From assembly GCA_947485745.1 (NCBI GenBank), contig CANKQY010000009.1, positions 1 to 48,904 on the forward strand: 48,904 bases of DNA, read 5' to 3'. This stretch comes from Bacteroidota bacterium. Its GTDB lineage: Bacteria > Bacteroidota > Bacteroidia > UKL13-3. The translations under genes and the position numbers were made by a program. The notes beneath the pieces are model-generated. The model ran no database searches. It saw only the letters and a program-made list of their open reading frames with translations, and was not told the DNA's origin. The stretch's first letter is position 1. Every line of letters begins with the position of its first letter. Positions 8,047 to 16,339 of the stretch are shown piece after piece.

Positions 8047-10071
8047 ATGTATTGCCTTACAAAAAAATATTTTCAATACAGTGCTGCCATTTGGGTGGCA
8101 CTGTCATTGATTATTCATGCGGCCATTGCACAGCCAGCAAGTAAGGTATTAGATTTGGATGAATTAGTGGTTACTGGCCAATATGAGGTAAATAGCCTTA
8201 GTAAATCTGTACACAAGGTTAAGGTAATTGATGCCAAGCGAATTGAAGCGCAAGGCGCCTTTAGTCTGCAACAAGTGCTAGGAAACGAGTTAAATATTAG
8301 GATCATGCAGGATCCTATTTTGGGAACAAGCATGCAATTGCAAGGAGTTGGAGGAAACAACATTAAGGTGTTAATAGATGGGGTTCCTGTTATTGGAAGA
8401 GAAAATGGAAATATTGATCTTTCACAAATTAACCTTCAAAACGTGGAGAGAATTGAGTTTGTTGAAGGCCCCATGAGTGTGAATTATGGAACCGACGCCC
8501 TAGGCGGTGTGATAAATATCATTACTAAAAAGCAGAAGCAAGCAACTAAGAATTTTAAAATAGGTAATTATGCAGAGAGCATAGGCCAATATAATCTCGA
8601 CCTTTCTGGAGGTGTAGCCAATGAGAAACATAGTATTTTGGTTAATGGAGGGAGGAACTATTTTGGAGGTTATAGTGAGGATCGAGAGAATAGAAATAAA
8701 CTTTGGAAGCCTCGTACTCAATACATGGGAGATATTAGTATTGCTAAGTTTATTGACAAGGGAAGTATAAGGTGGACTAACCAAATATTTACAGAAAAAG
8801 TAAGTGACAAGGGTATTCCTAACATTGATTGGACGCAGGCAGTTGCCATGGATAGGTATTATATTACCACACGCTATTCGTCCTCATTTTTTTATGAAAA
8901 AAAGTTTTATGGGAAACGCAATATTAACTTTTTGGCATCTTACAATTATTATCAAAGAACATACAACACTTATCTTACCGATTTAGTTGGGCAAACAAAA
9001 GAATTGGTTCCCTCTACTTTTGAAAATGATACCAATTATTTTCATCAAGTTATGAGTAGGGGAACGTATGCTAATTTAGCATTTTCTAAAAAGATGAACT
9101 ACCAATTTGGGTATGAAATGAATCATGAATTTTCGATTGGTTCAAGAATTGAAGGTGGCAATCAAAACATGGGTGATTACAATATTTTTTTGAGTGCTGA
9201 GGTGAAGCCTTTGCCAAGGTTGTTTGTTAGGCCAGCATTAAGGGCAATCTACCATACTAATTATAATGCACCTTTAGTGCCTTCAATTAATATAAAATAC
9301 GATTTAACAGGTGTATTTACCATTCGAGGCTCATATGCTCGCGGTTTTAGGGCTCCCAATTTAAAAGAGTTATATCTACAATTTGTAGATGCTAGTCATA
9401 ACCTAAAAGGCAACCCAAATTTAGTTGCCGAAATTTCAAATAACTATCAATTAGGGGCAACCTATAATTATAAATTAGAAAATAGCAGGGTGTTTAGGTT
9501 TGAACCGGGAGTTTTTTATAATCATATTATGAATATGATAGATTTAGCAAGAGTTGGAACAGGAACAAGTGCATCTTTTCAATATGTAAATATCAACACC
9601 TTTTCAAGCTTAGGATTAGCTGCAGGTATAGAATATAGAACCATCCCTTATCAATTATCTTTAGGTTATTCTTACATGGGGAGGAAAAACCAACTAAATG
9701 GGTATGCTGAAACCGATGATTTTTATTTCAGCAATGAATGGAGGGTAAATGCCACTTATAACTTTCAAAAAATTGGGTTGAGTTTGAATTTATTTTCTAA
9801 GTTAAATGGTAAATTACAAATGTATCAGTACGATTATTTAAATAATAATGTTACATTGGGCTTTATTGATTCATACGCATTAATTGATTTAACAATTGGA
9901 AAAACCTTTTTGAATAAAAAGCTTAGCATAACCGCTGGGATGAAAAATATTTTAGATGTAGTAAATGTTAATGCTAGTATCAATTCAGGACCGCATTCAT
10001 CGGGAAGTAATTATTCTTCTGCAGGAATGGGAAGGTCTTTATTTATTGGTATGAGGTATAATTTGTATTAA
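8047..10071 (+). CDS. TonB-dependent outer-membrane receptor (HmuR-like)
   Basis: This is a complete receptor of about 674 residues. A signal peptide ending near AAIAQ is followed by a TonB-box-like LDELVVTG stretch, then the plug domain (LQQVLGNEL, VLIDGVPV, VERIEFVEGPMSVNYGTDALGGVINIITKK), then the beta-barrel with FRAPNLKELY near the middle and an aromatic C-terminus (FIGMRYNLY). The carboxypeptidase-regulatory-like N-terminal extension of SusC proteins is absent, so this is a siderophore, haem or cobalamin type receptor. The reading frame also allows a TTG at 8041; I prefer the ATG at 8047. It lies 11 bases after one HmuY-like gene and 8 bases before another, so haem or a related porphyrin is the best guess for the substrate. 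Confidence 0.92.
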   Translation: MYCLTKKYFQYSAAIWVALSLIIHAAIAQPASKVLDLDELVVTGQYEVNSLSKSVHKVKVIDAKRIEAQGAFSLQQVLGNELNIRIMQDPILGTSMQLQGVGGNNIKVLIDGVPVIGRENGNIDLSQINLQNVERIEFVEGPMSVNYGTDALGGVINIITKKQKQATKNFKIGNYAESIGQYNLDLSGGVANEKHSILVNGGRNYFGGYSEDRENRNKLWKPRTQYMGDISIAKFIDKGSIRWTNQIFTEKVSDKGIPNIDWTQAVAMDRYYITTRYSSSFFYEKKFYGKRNINFLASYNYYQRTYNTYLTDLVGQTKELVPSTFENDTNYFHQVMSRGTYANLAFSKKMNYQFGYEMNHEFSIGSRIEGGNQNMGDYNIFLSAEVKPLPRLFVRPALRAIYHTNYNAPLVPSINIKYDLTGVFTIRGSYARGFRAPNLKELYLQFVDASHNLKGNPNLVAEISNNYQLGATYNYKLENSRVFRFEPGVFYNHIMNMIDLARVGTGTSASFQYVNINTFSSLGLAAGIEYRTIPYQLSLGYSYMGRKNQLNGYAETDDFYFSNEWRVNATYNFQKIGLSLNLFSKLNGKLQMYQYDYLNNNVTLGFIDSYALIDLTIGKTFLNKKLSITAGMKNILDVVNVNASINSGPHSSGSNYSSAGMGRSLFIGMRYNLY

Positions 10072-10079
10072 AATAAGTA

Positions 10080-11090
10080 ATGAGATTGTTTGTCAATAAA
10101 TGTATTTGGATTTTAATCTTGCTTCCTATGCTTTATGCATGTGAAAAGGCAGAGAAACCAGTTGTTTTACCTCCAAAGCCTTCCGATTCACTGATGCTAT
10201 TTCAGGTAAATTTGGGCGAAAACTATGAAGATCAAGTTTACATTGATTTTTTGGATAGTAATTTTATTAAAGCCTCTGTTAAAAACAAAGATTGGGATTT
10301 GGCATTTGACTGTTCAATTGAATCTATTAGGATTTTTATGAATGGTGGCAAAGGAGTATTCATAGGCGTTTTAGGCCATGATGATTTTCTAAGCAAGGTT
10401 GATTTAAATGCTGTTAAGTGGCGTTGGGATGAAGCTTCAGGTGGTGATTCAATTGTGCTTAGAAGTTGGTGTCATTCACCCACCAGAAAAAGTTTTGATT
10501 CTATTTATATTATAGATAGGGGAATGGAATCAGAACCCGACAAAAGATATTTTCAGTTTAAATTGTTGTATGGTACTTTTGGAACTTATATTATAGAAGC
10601 AGCTGATTTAAATGGAAAAAAAGTATTTAGCGCATTTATTAATAAAGACCCTTACAAGGCACAGGTATATTTGAATTTTGGCAAACCACAAATACTCAAT
10701 TTTGAGCCAAAATTATATGATTGGCAATTTTGCTTCTTAAAAGCTCGTTGGATTTACTATGAGTTTAATCCCCCATTAGTTTATACCGTTACTGGGGTGC
10801 ATATTAACAATAGGATTGTTTCTGTGGCCGTGGATAGTTCACTTAATTTTGAAACCATCAGGAAAAAGGACGTTGAACAGTTAAAGTTTTCAAGTCAAAG
10901 AGATGTTATTGGATTTGATTGGAAAGTTTACAATTTTAATAGTGGTCATTATATGGCTAGGCGATATGTAAATTACATTTTTCGTTTTAAAGGACCAAAT
11001 CCTAAGTATTACAAACTTAGGTTTACCGATTATTACAGTAAACAAGGGTTAAAGGGATCACCTAAGTTTGAGGTAATGGCAATAAATTAA
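10080..11090 (+). CDS. HmuY-like lipoprotein
   Basis: The 336-residue protein carries a lipoprotein signal peptide with lipobox LYAC, so Cys21 is the probable lipidated residue. It shares the plan of the HmuY-like protein two genes upstream: a WDLAFDC strand, a DWQFCFLKARW strand followed by VTGVHINN (against VMGVLHHP in the paralogue), GFDWKVY, and the C-terminal motif YYKLRFTDYYSKQGLKGSPKFE, which is very close to the HmuY family signature. In Porphyromonas HmuY is itself an outer-membrane lipoprotein partnered with the receptor HmuR. Here the lipoprotein follows the receptor by 8 bases, so the three genes form one operon. Ligand residues cannot be assigned without a structural alignment. 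Confidence 0.8.
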   Translation: MRLFVNKCIWILILLPMLYACEKAEKPVVLPPKPSDSLMLFQVNLGENYEDQVYIDFLDSNFIKASVKNKDWDLAFDCSIESIRIFMNGGKGVFIGVLGHDDFLSKVDLNAVKWRWDEASGGDSIVLRSWCHSPTRKSFDSIYIIDRGMESEPDKRYFQFKLLYGTFGTYIIEAADLNGKKVFSAFINKDPYKAQVYLNFGKPQILNFEPKLYDWQFCFLKARWIYYEFNPPLVYTVTGVHINNRIVSVAVDSSLNFETIRKKDVEQLKFSSQRDVIGFDWKVYNFNSGHYMARRYVNYIFRFKGPNPKYYKLRFTDYYSKQGLKGSPKFEVMAIN

Positions 11091-11184
11091 TTTTAATTTG
11101 ACCCATCAAGCAATTTAGCATGGGTGATAAAAGCGGGGATTTTCAATTATAATAATAAACGAAAATAGTTTAAACCTTAAAAGA

Positions 11185-11625
11185 TTAGTTTTTAGCTTTA
11201 TTTATTACGTCCCAACTATGGTCGCCCAATAATTTAACCGTGGCTAAGTAGTTTCCAATAGTTTTGCTGTTTCCCCATTCTTCTGGACCAATTATAGATA
11301 ACTTAAAATGATCCTGTTTTTCATATAGGTGGTATTTTTGGCCAATTACAGGGGTAAATCGCATGTCAGATTCATAAATCTTTTCAGAAATTTTAAGTCG
11401 CCCTTCAATTTCTCTAACTTGTTCCATGATTAAATCTGCCTGTTTTTTGAGCAAGGCCATTTCTTGGCTTGCATAATGATGCATTGCCTCTACAGCATTA
11501 GCCCTAATTTTACCCTTGTCTTCAGGTTTAATCATGGGTGATCCAAGATTTAATGGAATAGGAGATAAGCTAGCAGGCCCTGTATAGCTGCCATCCTCAT
11601 TCAACATGTTTTCATTTTGTGTCAT
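11185..11625 (-). CDS. DUF2452 domain-containing protein
   Basis: A soluble protein of 146 residues with the DUF2452 signature in its C-terminal half: FTPVIGQKYHLYEK followed by LSIIGPEEWG. A helical, charged stretch precedes it at about 45-90. There is no signal peptide. The function of the family is unknown. The frame can be extended to a TTG at 11634, but the ATG at 11625 gives a more normal start. It is monocistronic and diverges from ispH across a gap of about 190 bases that contains the ispH promoter and nothing else I recognise. Confidence 0.82.
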   Translation of the reverse strand: MTQNENMLNEDGSYTGPASLSPIPLNLGSPMIKPEDKGKIRANAVEAMHHYASQEMALLKKQADLIMEQVREIEGRLKISEKIYESDMRFTPVIGQKYHLYEKQDHFKLSIIGPEEWGNSKTIGNYLATVKLLGDHSWDVINKAKN

Positions 11626-11801
11626 TCTATGCAATTAACCAATAATTAGCTCTTTTGTTTTTTTTCGCATTAATTTCTTCCTAGTGGCTTATGCAATTGA
11701 TCATAATTTAGATTGCATAAACAAAAGTAACAATAATTGGTTATATAGATGTGTTTTAGTAATAGAATTTGAGGTATCTGTGAACATTAAGCGAGAATAA
11801 C

Positions 11802-11809
11802 TATATTTG
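11802..11809 (+). promoter_or_regulatory. ispH: -7 promoter box upstream of ispH
   Basis: TATATTTG is an exact TAnnTTTG box ending 7 bases before the ispH ATG. Nineteen bases upstream is TGTG (11779-11782), one change from TTTG. Transcription would begin only a few bases before the start codon. Confidence 0.5.
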
Positions 11810-11816
11810 TAAATAG

Positions 11817-12659
11817 ATGAAATTAGACGTAGAAATAGATGATAATTCAGGGTTTTGTTTCGGAGTAGTTTTTGCTATCCAAATGGCAGAAGATATTTTA
11901 AACGATGAGGGGCATTTATATTGTCTTGGCGATATTGTTCATAATGATGAAGAGGTTGCACGCCTGGAAGCAAAAGGCCTAGAGATCATAGACCACGAGC
12001 AGTTTTTAAAACTGAAAAACAAAAAAGTCTTGATTAGAGCACATGGCGAGCCTCCAGAGACTTATAAGCAAGCCATGGAAAACAATATTGAATTGGTTGA
12101 TGCGAGTTGTCCGGTGGTACTAAAGTTACAGCACAGAGTACGAGAGGCCTTTGACAAGGAAGAAAAGATACTTATTTATGGCAAACATGGTCATGCTGAG
12201 GTAAAGGGTTTATTAGGGCAAACAAATGGCGAGGCATTGGTAATTGAATCATTTGATGAATTAGAAAACCATGAATTACCCTCAAAAATAAGGTTGTTTA
12301 GCCAAACAACTAAGCGCACCAAAAACCTTTATGCTTTGAAGGAGAAGTTAGAGGCTAAAGGAATTGAAGTTGGATTTAATGATACCTTATGCAGGCAGGT
12401 AAGTAATAGAGACATTCAACTGAGAGATTTCGTTAAAAGATTTGATGCAATCGTTTTTGTTGCAGGAATAAAATCATCGAATGGCAAGGTATTATTTGAT
12501 GTTTGTAAAGAAAATAATCCCAACACCTATTTTGTAAGCAATAAAGAAGAAGTTATTAGAGATTGGTTCAAGGATAATGACAAGATTGGTGTTTGTGGGG
12601 CTACATCAACCCCTCAGTGGCAGATGGATGAAATTAAAGAGAAATTATTGTCTTTTTAA
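11817..12659 (+). CDS. ispH: 4-hydroxy-3-methylbut-2-enyl diphosphate reductase
   Basis: IspH (LytB) performs the last step of the MEP isoprenoid pathway, reducing HMBPP to IPP and DMAPP with an iron-sulfur cluster. The 280-residue protein keeps the three cluster cysteines: Cys14 in SGFCFGV, Cys98 in DASCPVV and Cys192 in DTLCRQVSNR. It also keeps His42, His76 in AHGEPP, His126 and Glu128 in HGHAEVKG, and the SSN (220-222) and STP (264-266) substrate-binding segments. The cytosolic enzyme is complete and appears monocistronic. No other MEP pathway gene lies in the window, as is common for ispH. Confidence 0.96.
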   Translation: MKLDVEIDDNSGFCFGVVFAIQMAEDILNDEGHLYCLGDIVHNDEEVARLEAKGLEIIDHEQFLKLKNKKVLIRAHGEPPETYKQAMENNIELVDASCPVVLKLQHRVREAFDKEEKILIYGKHGHAEVKGLLGQTNGEALVIESFDELENHELPSKIRLFSQTTKRTKNLYALKEKLEAKGIEVGFNDTLCRQVSNRDIQLRDFVKRFDAIVFVAGIKSSNGKVLFDVCKENNPNTYFVSNKEEVIRDWFKDNDKIGVCGATSTPQWQMDEIKEKLLSF

Positions 12660-12713
12660 TTGAAGAAATTATATTATTGGTTTTAATTTAAAAATTTAAA
12701 AAGTAGCTTATTT

Positions 12714-13292
12714 ATGAAAAAGTATTTTTATTCAGTTCTAGTAATGGTTTTTGTAGGAGTATTATTGTATAGTTATTCAGAGGCAAATGCGAAAAAATAT
12801 GCCCATAAAATCACGGGTAAATCATTTTATGATTTTAGTATAAAAACCTTAGATGGCAAGAACCAAATAAACCTAAAAGATTTTAAAGGAAAATATGTAA
12901 TGTGCGTAAATGTGGCAAGCAAATGTGGTTATACCCCACAATATGCCGATTTGCAAAAACTTGCAGATACTTACAAGGATAAATTGGTTGTTATTGGTTT
13001 TCCATGTAATCAATTTATGGGACAGGAGCCAGGATCAGCGGAGGAGATTGCGAGTTTTTGTCAGAAAAATTATGGTGTAAAATTCCTATTAACAGAAAAG
13101 ATTGATGTGAAAGGATCGAATACCAATGAAATTTATCAATGGTTAAGCAACAAGACGTTTAATGGAGTGAGTGATGCTACCATTAAATGGAATTTCAATA
13201 AGATTTTAATTGATCCTAATGGTAAATGGTTAAGCTATTTCCCTTCAGGTACAAAGCCTCTTAGCAATGAAATTGTTGCTTTGATAAAATAA
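12714..13292 (+). CDS. Glutathione peroxidase family protein (thioredoxin-dependent type), membrane-anchored or exported
   Basis: The 192-residue protein has an N-terminal hydrophobic segment (about residues 5-21) followed by a complete GPx domain. The peroxidatic cysteine is Cys71 in NVASKCGYTPQY. The FPCNQFMGQEPG motif spans about 96-107 and KWNF 158-161 supplies the Trp and Asn. Cys116 in SFCQKNYG lies about 45 residues after Cys71, where 2-Cys GPx proteins have their resolving cysteine. This points to a thioredoxin-type reductant rather than glutathione. The leader suggests a periplasmic or membrane-facing role against lipid or other hydroperoxides. Its stop codon abuts the stop of the convergent DUF5723 gene with no base between. 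Confidence 0.9.
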   Translation: MKKYFYSVLVMVFVGVLLYSYSEANAKKYAHKITGKSFYDFSIKTLDGKNQINLKDFKGKYVMCVNVASKCGYTPQYADLQKLADTYKDKLVVIGFPCNQFMGQEPGSAEEIASFCQKNYGVKFLLTEKIDVKGSNTNEIYQWLSNKTFNGVSDATIKWNFNKILIDPNGKWLSYFPSGTKPLSNEIVALIK

Positions 13293-14759
13293 TTAAACGC
13301 CTCTAAAATTGGATAGGTTTATTTTTAAACCCAGAAAAATATCCACTCCTTTAATGTTTCTTAATCCAATCATTTCTGGAAGATGGTTTGTTCCCATATA
13401 GAACGGCCCAACTCTAAAATTTAAACCTACCACAGGGTGCTGGTATTCAATCAAACTAATTGGAAGCCCAATCTCATATTTTAATTTTTCATATCGCGTG
13501 TTTAAACTCAAAATATTGGGCGCATACATTGAAATGCCTCCAGGTATAGGTAATCTCTGGGAAGCAGTAAATCCAAAGAAAATATTATTTCTAAAGTAAT
13601 AATCAAATTGAACATTTAACCTGGTTGCGGTATATTGTGAATATGATTTACCTTCTTTAAAAGTGACACCAGGATTGCCTGAAAAATCGCCACGTAATTT
13701 TCTATCTAGGGCAAAAACTCCCAGGAAAAATTCTTGATCCAAATTTTTAGTAGGACCGAAAGCATCATTGTATTGGGTGCTAACAGTTTGGGTGGTATAA
13801 TTAATAATACCAATATCCATTAGTGCTACACCCATTTTCCATTTATATTCTTGGAACTCTCTTACCCTACCTAAAAAGCGAATGTTAGGGCAGTTGGTAA
13901 TGCGTGTTGGTCTTGTTTTTTTCTTTTTTACATAGGAGTAACCAATATCAAAAGAAAAGCCAGTACCTCTTGTTTTTAGTAATTCACTCACATTAGCCGA
14001 CTTAGTAGCAGCATAATTGTACAAGATATTACCATCTTCCATATAAATTGTAGAATCACCAATAAAAGTCCATTTGGTTTTTCCTAAATCTTGAAAAACC
14101 AAAGAATTAATTCCTTTGATATAATGAGCAGTGATGCCAAGTCTGTGAATACCTGAGTAGGATTCAGCAATTTGATAAGAATAATTAAAGGCAATATCTC
14201 TGCTAACATTGGTAACAGACGCAACCTTATTCAAGGAAAAAGTTTTGCCTTGAAGTTCTGAGGCTGCAGCGCCCTTTAAAATAAATGTTGCCATTTCTGG
14301 GGGCAAATTAACAGTTCCCGAACTTGATTTGAAGGAAGTTAACAGCCCAAACGAATGTTTTTTATAATTTATTAAAAAAGAAGGCCCATAAAAGGCAAGG
14401 TCAGCAAAAATGTAGTTTTTATCTTTTAAGCTTCTTTTCAAGTTAAAAATCCTGTCAAATGTTTGGTTAATACTTTCGCCTTCTGTTCCAGATTTGCTTG
14501 TGAAGGCATTTATTGTTTTTGGAGACAAAATTTCAGTGATAGGCTTTTTTTCTAAATAAAATCCATTATTCATTATTGCTGTTGAATAATTAAAAAGCAA
14601 AAAGTCGGTACCGTTATTCAAATAATTAGTATTTGCAGGGTTTATCGTAACACCCAAAACCCCAGCCCGATTGCTGGTGTATATGCCTGTTTGGAATTGG
14701 CCAAAAACGGGTACATTACCTAAACAAAAAATAATAAATACTAAAAAAATATTTCTCAT
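13293..14759 (-). CDS. DUF5723 family outer-membrane beta-barrel-like protein
   Basis: From the ATG at 14759 the protein has 488 residues and begins with a clear signal peptide (MRNIFLVFIIFCLGN, cleavage near VFGQ). The mature start, GIYTSNRAGVLGVTINPAN, is the DUF5723 signature. The rest alternates polar and aromatic residues in strand-like stretches, as expected of an outer-membrane barrel of the PorP/FadL type. The function is not known. The frame is open a further 28 codons upstream, but that would place a charged extension ahead of the signal peptide and overlap the comF-like gene, so I use the shorter start. It follows the comF-like gene on the same strand by 58 bases. Confidence 0.82.
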   Translation of the reverse strand: MRNIFLVFIIFCLGNVPVFGQFQTGIYTSNRAGVLGVTINPANTNYLNNGTDFLLFNYSTAIMNNGFYLEKKPITEILSPKTINAFTSKSGTEGESINQTFDRIFNLKRSLKDKNYIFADLAFYGPSFLINYKKHSFGLLTSFKSSSGTVNLPPEMATFILKGAAASELQGKTFSLNKVASVTNVSRDIAFNYSYQIAESYSGIHRLGITAHYIKGINSLVFQDLGKTKWTFIGDSTIYMEDGNILYNYAATKSANVSELLKTRGTGFSFDIGYSYVKKKKTRPTRITNCPNIRFLGRVREFQEYKWKMGVALMDIGIINYTTQTVSTQYNDAFGPTKNLDQEFFLGVFALDRKLRGDFSGNPGVTFKEGKSYSQYTATRLNVQFDYYFRNNIFFGFTASQRLPIPGGISMYAPNILSLNTRYEKLKYEIGLPISLIEYQHPVVGLNFRVGPFYMGTNHLPEMIGLRNIKGVDIFLGLKINLSNFRGV

Positions 14760-14817
14760 ATGTTTTGGGTAGTTGTATTCCAAGGCACAATTATTAATTT
14801 TCAAAATGGTTACAAAT

Positions 14818-15498
14818 TTAGGCTGCAAATGCGATACTAGCAACGCTTATTTTACAATTACAATTTCTTACAATAACACTTGCACAACTTTCAATGGTTG
14901 CGCCAGTAGTTATCACATCATCAACTATCAGAACATGTTTATTTTCAAACAATGACGGGTTTTTTACGCTAAAGATTTGTTCAACATTTGTCCACCTTTC
15001 AATTCTATTTTTTTTTGTTTGTGTATCAGTTGCCTTATTTCGATAAACCGAGTCACTTAAGTTCTCTATTTTTAAAATTTCAGAGATGCCATTGGCAAAA
15101 GCTAGACTTTGATTGTAACCTCTTTTTTTCATTTTACTACTGTGCAATGGAATGGCAACTATTGCGTCAATTCCTTGACTTTCGATGGTTTTTTGAAGTC
15201 TGTAACCATAAAGTTGGCCCAAAAAGACTGCTAAATCTTTATTTCCTCTGTATTTTAGTTCATGTAATAATTTCTGAGTAATTCCTTGTTGGTTAAAAAA
15301 TAGAAACGAAAAAGCTCTTTCAAATGGTATTCTTCCCCACAAAGATTTTTCAACACCATTTTCTTTGTATAAATGGTCGTTCGTTTCTGGCAATTGCAAT
15401 TGACAGCCTAAACACAAATATTTTTCTGTTTGAACCAAACTCTTATTGCAGGAAATGCAAAGGTTTGGATAGAGCAAATGGATAAGGTGCTTGAACAT
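14818..15498 (-). CDS. ComF family protein (phosphoribosyltransferase-like)
   Basis: The 226-residue protein has the ComF architecture. An N-terminal zinc ribbon has two CxxC pairs (Cys14/17 and Cys29/32). A ComF middle region includes LLHELKYRGNKDLA (about 77-90) and PLHSSKMKKRGYNQS, and the PRPP-binding loop VLIVDDVITTGAT spans about 189-201. ComF is needed for DNA uptake during transformation in competent bacteria, and homologues are widespread. No other competence genes are in the window. The start is an ATG at 15498, 7 bases after a TAATTTG element that resembles a -7 box and has a TTG 18 bases further upstream. Confidence 0.9.
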   Translation of the reverse strand: MFKHLIHLLYPNLCISCNKSLVQTEKYLCLGCQLQLPETNDHLYKENGVEKSLWGRIPFERAFSFLFFNQQGITQKLLHELKYRGNKDLAVFLGQLYGYRLQKTIESQGIDAIVAIPLHSSKMKKRGYNQSLAFANGISEILKIENLSDSVYRNKATDTQTKKNRIERWTNVEQIFSVKNPSLFENKHVLIVDDVITTGATIESCASVIVRNCNCKISVASIAFAA

Positions 15499-15708
15499 GA
15501 AAACGCAAATTAGTGCTTTTCATTGGTTCTCAATCTTTAAATTTTATTAAAATCCAGTATTTCTACCTGATTAAGTTGTTTTTATGAGCTAATAGTGCCT
15601 CCTTTTTTGTACAATTCACAGAAAAGCTTAAAAAATATATCATAAATTGGAAGCTTATTGGGGATAAATTTTCGTATTTTTGAATTGATTGTCAGTTAGA
15701 TAATACCA

Positions 15709-16239
15709 ATGAAACATTTTAAATTCATATATCATCGTATTAAAGTACCCATGGTTATGTTGTTGTTTATGTACTTTTCTCTTGGCTTAAAATCAAGTGA
15801 CAAGGGTTATGATAGAATAGATGGCTTTAAGAATGGCATGGCTAAAGTTTATAAGGGAAATACAGTGGGTTTTATTAATCAAAATGGGGAGCAAATTATA
15901 GCTTGTAGGTACCATTTTATTTCCGATTTTGTAAACAACCTAGCGAAGGTTATGATTGATAAGAAATATGGTTTTATCAATACCAAAGACGAAATTATCA
16001 TTCCAATTAAGTATGATTATATTGGCCCGTTTATTAATCGTTTGGCTCAGGTTAAATTAAAGGATCAATACGGGGTAATTAATATTTTTGGAGAGGAAAT
16101 AACCCCAATAAAGTACGATGAAATTGGAGCATTTAATAGGAATGGCGAAGCAAAAGTTAGGATAAAAAGATTTGAGGGTAAGATAAATTGTAGCGGTGAG
16201 GAGGTGATCCCAGTTTATAAAACCACTGAGATGGAGTAA
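15709..16239 (+). CDS. WG repeat-containing protein
   Basis: The 176-residue protein starts with a hydrophobic segment (about 13-27) that may be a signal peptide or anchor. Then come about five WG-type repeats of the form 'AKVxxxxxxGFINxxGExIIxxxY', in which the W is replaced by V or Y, for example GFINQNGEQII, GFINTKDEIII and GVINIFGEEIT. Such repeats form beta-hairpin arrays of unknown function, common in Bacteroidota. It stands alone between the divergent comF-like gene and rpoN. A TATTTTTG box at 15675-15682 is an exact -7 promoter match, but without a good -33 partner. No function can be assigned. Confidence 0.75.
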   Translation: MKHFKFIYHRIKVPMVMLLFMYFSLGLKSSDKGYDRIDGFKNGMAKVYKGNTVGFINQNGEQIIACRYHFISDFVNNLAKVMIDKKYGFINTKDEIIIPIKYDYIGPFINRLAQVKLKDQYGVINIFGEEITPIKYDEIGAFNRNGEAKVRIKRFEGKINCSGEEVIPVYKTTEME

Positions 16240-16339
16240 TCTAAATTGAATCAACTATTTACCATTTATACATTTTTCAAAGTAGTTTAAAACAAACCTT
16301 TTCTGCGCGTAACTTTTTTATTAATTTCGCAGGAAGAAC

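Noticed and set aside
11101-11125. Hairpin ACCCAT / ATGGGT between the HmuY-like lipoprotein and DUF2452 genes
   Set aside because: The stem is 6 bp with a 13-base loop and lacks a T run on either strand; too weak to call a terminator.
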